NCBI GenBank assembly: GCA_036897095.1
Contig: JAYMSP010001566.1
Span: forward strand, 1-30,801
From: Plantago elongata
Lineage: Eukaryota; Streptophyta; Magnoliopsida; Lamiales; Plantaginaceae
Length of the DNA stretch: 30,801 bases
Direction of reading: 5' to 3'
The notes below the pieces were generated by a model. That model made no database searches. It saw only the letters and a program-made list of their open reading frames with translations, and was not told where the DNA came from. The position numbers and the translations under genes were made by a program. Below, in pieces: positions 27,641-30,801 of this stretch. Numbering within the stretch: the first letter of the stretch is position 1; each line of letters opens with the position of its first letter.

Positions 27641-27860
27641 CATAACAAAAAGATGTGTATATCGACAATTTTTATGAAACCTGACCGATCAGACCGCTGA
27701 AACTCAAAAATTGCAAAAAAGAACACAAAATCCTTGACTCTTCTATATTTTGTGAAAATTTTACCATTTCCAAAACTTTGACTTTTTATATTAGTAATGT
27801 TTATTGATTTTTCGGGTCAATATTTAATATTGGTTCCCCATGAGACTTTAATAATAAGAA

Positions 27861-27966
27861 TTTTTTTTTTTGAAACGGTTAAATGGTGACTCGAACCCCC
27901 AACTAGTATCGAACCCCCAACTTGTTGGTTGGAGGTAAAGTATTTTACCAACTGAAGTGCACTTCG
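27861..27966 (-). mobile_element. tRNA-derived SINE with duplicated B box
   Basis: On the minus strand it reads CACTTCAGTTGGTAAAATAC (A-box region), then ACCTCCAACCAACAAGTTGG and two B-box-like GTTGGGGGTTCGA copies 19-21 bp apart, then CACCATTTAACCGTTTC and an A-tail. The 3' part recurs at 29751-29796. Flanks carry AATAATAA on both sides, but the context is too AT-rich to prove a target duplication. Confidence 0.65.
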
Positions 27967-28463
27967 TTGTCAATAATAATAATATTGAATGTTATTAATA
28001 AAATATATTATTTCATCTATTTTATTACTCCATTGGTCACGAAAACTATTACTAAAAGATAAGATTGGCGTGTACAATAAATTATAAAATATAAAACAAG
28101 CTGAAATGTTAGGTGGTAGCTGAAAATTAAGGGTGGTTGAAAAAAGCTAGATGATAGCTGGATATATAACTTTTTCTTTACGACAAACTAAATTGATTAG
28201 CTTTTCAAATCAATTAGTTTTTCAGCTAACTTGTTTAATAAACTTCACATTCAAATAATGAGCTTTTTATAAACAAATTTCATGCAGCTGAAAATTTAGT
28301 GGTAAAAAGTATAGTAGTTTTCACTTTTCGTATGTAATTAAGCTATGCGGAAAAAAATTTAGTTATTGTGTTAAAATTTGTTATATAGAATCCGAAATCA
28401 TCACTTTCAATCGTTAATTATGTGGAAGGAATGAAAAGCTAGGACAAGGTTTTAGGAAATATC
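27967..28463. other. Intergenic, possible hAT-like MITE fragments
   Basis: Scattered AGCTGAAAATT and TAGCTGGATAT strings in both orientations suggest a decayed MITE at about 28100-28310, but no ends can be fixed. No gene. Confidence 0.3.
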
Positions 28464-28473
28464 TATATAAATA
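28464..28473 (+). promoter_or_regulatory. TATA box of peptide gene 2
   Basis: TATATAAATA about 107 bp upstream of the ATG at 28580, similar in placement to the TATA box of the paralogue. Confidence 0.55.
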
Positions 28474-28579
28474 AACCTACTCACTCGCTCTAGAAAACCA
28501 GCATAATGATATACTATCCTATGAACACAAAGAAAACAAAAATACAGTAGAAAAAATTGTCTACGGTCTCTGTCTCACG

Positions 28580-28882
28580 ATGGCTAAATCTAATTCCACC
28601 TGCAGCCTGATGATGATAATGCTGATTTTCCTGGCGATACCAATATGTATCTTTGGTCGGAAAATACCAGCAGTACATATCGGAAGCTCAACCATATCAT
28701 CTGGAAAGTTCGAATTTAGAGGTCGAGAAGATACCAGCACTGTCCAGAACAACTTCGTCTTTGATACCAAGCCGGATCGCGTAGAGGGTGGTCCAATAGT
28801 CTGGCCTGGGTCGACCCCTCGCCTTGATGCTTCACAAGGTCTTAGGCTTTTTTTCATTTTTTCTTTTTTCTTTCTTCTCTAG
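28580..28882 (+). CDS. Small secreted or anchored protein with WPGSTPRLDA core (paralogue 2)
   Basis: This frame encodes 100 residues. The N-terminus is a clear signal peptide (MAKSNSTCSL then hydrophobic to about residue 25), with likely cleavage near IFG-RKIP. A variable, charged middle region follows, then GGPIV and the core WPGSTPRLDA at residues 75-84, SQG, and a phenylalanine-rich hydrophobic tail (88-100) up to the stop. The paralogue at 5586-5828 shares SLM-IMLIF in the signal peptide, the core, and FLL at the end. In the 49-bp core block 43 bases are identical, and inside the ten core codons both changes are synonymous. That argues for selection on the protein. Possible roles are a processed extracellular peptide or a GPI/tail-anchored protein. 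The family is unknown to me. An AATAAA lies at about 29028, downstream. Confidence 0.78.
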   Translation: MAKSNSTCSLMMIMLIFLAIPICIFGRKIPAVHIGSSTISSGKFEFRGREDTSTVQNNFVFDTKPDRVEGGPIVWPGSTPRLDASQGLRLFFIFSFFFLL

Positions 28883-29342
28883 TTTTTTTCACCTTATCTA
28901 CGATATTGGTTGTTGTTATGACACATGATAGTATGTATTCTAATGTATGAAATTCCGTAGAATGTTAAAAATGTCAAATGTATAATTCAACAGGAATCCA
29001 TAAAATACTATATAAGAAATGTATCAAATAAATATATTTTTCATATTTTGAAATATATGATTTATATAGAAAAGCCTCAATTTTGAAATATCATACTCAA
29101 CACTTTAGTACTTTACTTAATTCACTAAACTGACAATTTCAATTTAGAGTATATAATAACTTAAATCAAGCTCGAATCGTCACAAATAAATCCGACATCT
29201 TCTCCTGATCCACCAAACTCGACTCCACCAACGTCGTCCCAAGAGGTGGTGATTCGAGTGCATGTGGCTAAAAGGGGTGATTGCGAGCATATTGTAAGGT
29301 AGAATTGGGATGTGACGACGGATTCTTCAATTAACGCCAAAT
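28883..29342. other. 3' flank of peptide gene 2, no other gene
   Basis: AT-rich sequence with an AAATAAAT signal near 29027. Nothing else recognised. Confidence 0.35.
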
Positions 29343-29458
29343 ATTGTCTATTGGGGTTGGTGAATTGGAGTCAGATGTGAGTTCGACAGTGTGTAGAAAC
29401 ATTGTCTATTGGGGTTGGTGAATTGGAGTCAGATGTGAGTTCGACAGTGTGTAGAAAC
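29343..29458. repeat. Perfect 58-bp tandem duplication
   Basis: ATTGTCTATTGGGGTTGGTG...GTGTGTAGAAAC occurs at 29343-29400 and again at 29401-29458 with no difference that I can see. Confidence 0.92.
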
Positions 29459-29750
29459 AAGATTAAAAGGCTACGGAGGACATAAATCAATTAGGGCAGG
29501 AGATTAACAAAAGAAGTAAAGGTACATGAGAGGGAATTAAAAAATGAATTAGTAACCACTAATTAGAAGTTAATCAAGCTGGATTGTTGAGAAAAAAGCT
29601 ACCAAATTAGCTACTAACTAATTTTGTTAAACAGAGCCTAAAGCTCGGTGGATTGAACTACTGTGGATGATTGAAACGCCCTTCACAACCATTTACGAGC
29701 TACAAAGATGGCGGTTGTGAATGAATTAAGGGGTTTTGTGACGATCCATA
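29459..29750. other. Intergenic, nothing firmly recognised
   Basis: An AGCTACCAAATTAGCTACTAA block with TTAAACAGAGCC near 29600-29640 resembles a MITE end. No gene. Confidence 0.3.
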
Positions 29751-29796
29751 TTTTCTTTTTAGAAACGGTTAAAGGGTGACTTGAACCTCAACCTAT
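29751..29796 (-). mobile_element. SINE 3'-end fragment
   Basis: The complement matches the 3' part of the SINE at 27861-27966 (GGTTCAAGTCACCCTTTAAC then CGTTTCTAAAAAG). The tRNA-like head is absent, as in a 5'-truncated copy. Confidence 0.5.
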
Positions 29797-29970
29797 TGTG
29801 ACGATTCAATTGACCTAATCTGTAATCATAAAGGATGTCAGCACGGCTATTTTGAACGAGAAGGGATATCCTTCAGTCAAAGGAGACAACCCATCTCCTT
29901 ACATATTCATTTTTTGTCATCGAAGCCTTCAATATTCTTGTATGGTCCACTAAGACCATCTCCAATGGTG

Positions 29971-29996
29971 ACGACATGACGACGCGTCATCGTCGT
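29971..29996. repeat. Subterminal hairpin
   Basis: ACGACATGACG and CGTCATCGTCGT are complementary with a one-base bulge and a 3-base loop. Confidence 0.65.
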
Positions 29997-30045
29997 TTTT
30001 GCTGCAGTGGTGACACATCGTGAATGCCACGTCTTTTTTTTTTTT

Positions 30046-30080
30046 TAAATTCAAAATTCAAAATTCAAAATTCAAAATTA
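30046..30080. repeat. AAAATTC microsatellite
   Basis: About four and a half consecutive 7-bp units after a 13-base T run. Confidence 0.85.
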
Positions 30081-30201
30081 CAAATAAGGCATACTTCGGA
30101 AAGTAAATTACAAACTAGACACACGACGGAAAATAAAATACAAAGAAACTGCAAAAGGTAAAAAAACAAAGTCGACACACTACATAAGCGATCCTTCGCC
30201 A

Positions 30202-30801
30202 TTAGCCCGATCCAAATAGATGTTTGCCAAGTGCTTCTACGTGTGCTATGGCCTCGTCGGGCAAGTTGGCGTAGTTTCCCACAAGTGCCAAGTACGTGTC
30301 AATCATCTTCGCCCGTGCCTTACGCTCCATGTTCTCGCGAGCAAGCTCTAACTTTTGTTTTTCAACTTCAAGGAATTGGGGATAATTCTCACTGAAGCCG
30401 GTTATTCCCTCACTGAAGGCATCCATGGAAGAGTTACCGGAAGTGGCATTCTTAGCCAACTTCTTGGCATTCTCACGACCAATGAGACGTTTGATACTTG
30501 CCGCACTATCATAACCCCGATTCCGCTTACTTCCGCTACTGCCACCTGCTGTTTCCATCGGTTGATCACCTACATCAACATCGTCACCCTCAAATCCATC
30601 CTCCCCAGTTGGTACAAACTTCTTCATGGTTTCCTCCAAGTTCATCTTCAATTCCCACTCTGAGTATGCTTTCATGGCATCCCACTGTTTGAACCCCGTG
30701 AATGAGTTGTGGTTCTTCGATTTATCCCTGTACAGTTCTTGGGCAGTGTTCCGCACATCTTCCTCACTGTAGCCACTCCGATTGCCGACCATGACAGTAG
30801 C
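30202..30801 (-). CDS. Harbinger-associated Myb/NAM-like protein, C-terminal part
   Basis: The frame is open to the window edge (199 codons visible plus stop), so the ATG at 30792 is probably internal. It starts in the region that follows the SANT/Myb domain (GYSEEDVRNTAQELYRDKSK), then NSFTGFKQWDAMKAYSEWEL. It continues with an acidic linker, the basic motif IKRLIGRENAKKLAKN corresponding to the RPxGRKxAK signature of NAM-associated C-terminal domains, and a Glu/Lys-rich coiled-coil-like helix (VEKQKLELARENMERKARAK). In plants such proteins are the DNA-binding partner of PIF/Harbinger transposase. A cellular copy derived from the transposon is possible. No stops or frameshifts are visible, so it may be young or functional. 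Confidence 0.75.
   Translation of the reverse strand, partial: ATVMVGNRSGYSEEDVRNTAQELYRDKSKNHNSFTGFKQWDAMKAYSEWELKMNLEETMKKFVPTGEDGFEGDDVDVGDQPMETAGGSSGSKRNRGYDSAASIKRLIGRENAKKLAKNATSGNSSMDAFSEGITGFSENYPQFLEVEKQKLELARENMERKARAKMIDTYLALVGNYANLPDEAIAHVEALGKHLFGSG

Larger units (their letters stand above)
14961..27790 (+). mobile_element. Repeat-bodied element E1, split by a LINE and by E2
   Basis: The left end (about 14966-15010, GTAAAGGGAGATTTTTTTTA...ATATAGAAAAATC) and the complement of the right end (about 27740-27785, GGAAATGGTAAAATTTTCAC...ATATAGAAGAGTC) form imperfect inverted repeats. Inside are a TATA-containing leader, a short ATG exon with a splice donor, long AT-rich repeat arrays, an acceptor and a short open segment, then arrays in inverse orientation. 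Removing the LINE (15584-24021 plus one target copy) and E2 (24180-26397 plus one target copy) makes homologous segments collinear. It may be a MULE-like non-autonomous element; no transposase remains. Confidence 0.5.
29954..30801 (-). mobile_element. PIF/Harbinger element, 3' end (continues past the window)
   Basis: The terminal sequence GACCATCTCCAATGGTG follows TAA (29951-29953), which fits a Harbinger TIR with a 3-bp TAA/TTA target duplication. Inside lies a Myb/NAM-like ORF of the kind these elements carry. A hairpin (29971-29996) and an AAAATTC microsatellite (about 30046-30080) lie between the end and the ORF. The other end and transposase are outside the window. Confidence 0.55.

Overview
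The window looks like intergenic DNA from a dicot plant. It is AT-rich, has GT-AG introns, a plant-type LRR receptor kinase, and many plant transposon families (Cassandra TRIM, Stowaway MITEs, L1-type LINE, CACTA, PIF/Harbinger). An asterid (perhaps Lamiales) is my guess from the style of the TRIM families; I could not search to confirm it.

Only three cellular genes look intact. (1) 9275-12386 (-) is a two-exon class XII-type LRR receptor-like kinase of 998 residues with a non-RD kinase domain and all catalytic residues present. (2) and (3) are two small secreted or anchored proteins, 5586-5828 (-) and 28580-28882 (+). They are diverged overall but share an identical ten-residue core, WPGSTPRLDA, followed by a hydrophobic C-terminal tail. 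I do not recognise this family, and it is the most interesting item here. A fourth coding region, 30202-30801 (-), is the C-terminal part of a Harbinger-associated Myb/NAM-like protein cut by the window edge.

Layout. 1-2500: intergenic, with a small MITE, a CACTA terminus and a Stowaway MITE. 3249-3358: a 76-bp tRNA-like insert between 17-bp direct repeats. 4092-5220: a Cassandra element (5S-rRNA-like LTRs) plus an inverted third LTR. 5586-5957: peptide gene 1 with TATA box. 6300-8940: a repeat-bodied element (E0) with a decayed Pogo/Tigger-like transposon inside. 9275-12532: the receptor kinase and its upstream region. 12605-13590: GC-rich Ty3/gypsy-type LTR remnant holding two minisatellites. 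14663-14903: second Stowaway. 14961-27790: a nest in which element E1 is split by a LINE (15584-24021, 16-bp target duplication) and by its relative E2 (24180-26397, 11-bp duplication), and the LINE is itself split by a five-LTR TRIM concatemer (20616-23092). 27861-27966: SINE. 28464-28882: peptide gene 2. 29343-29458: perfect 58-bp tandem duplication. 29954-30801: PIF/Harbinger end.

The receptor kinase would act at the plasma membrane. The two peptide-like genes would enter the secretory pathway. A ligand-receptor link between them is only a hypothesis from proximity. Everything else is mobile DNA, mostly decayed, and the order of insertions can be read from the target-site duplications.
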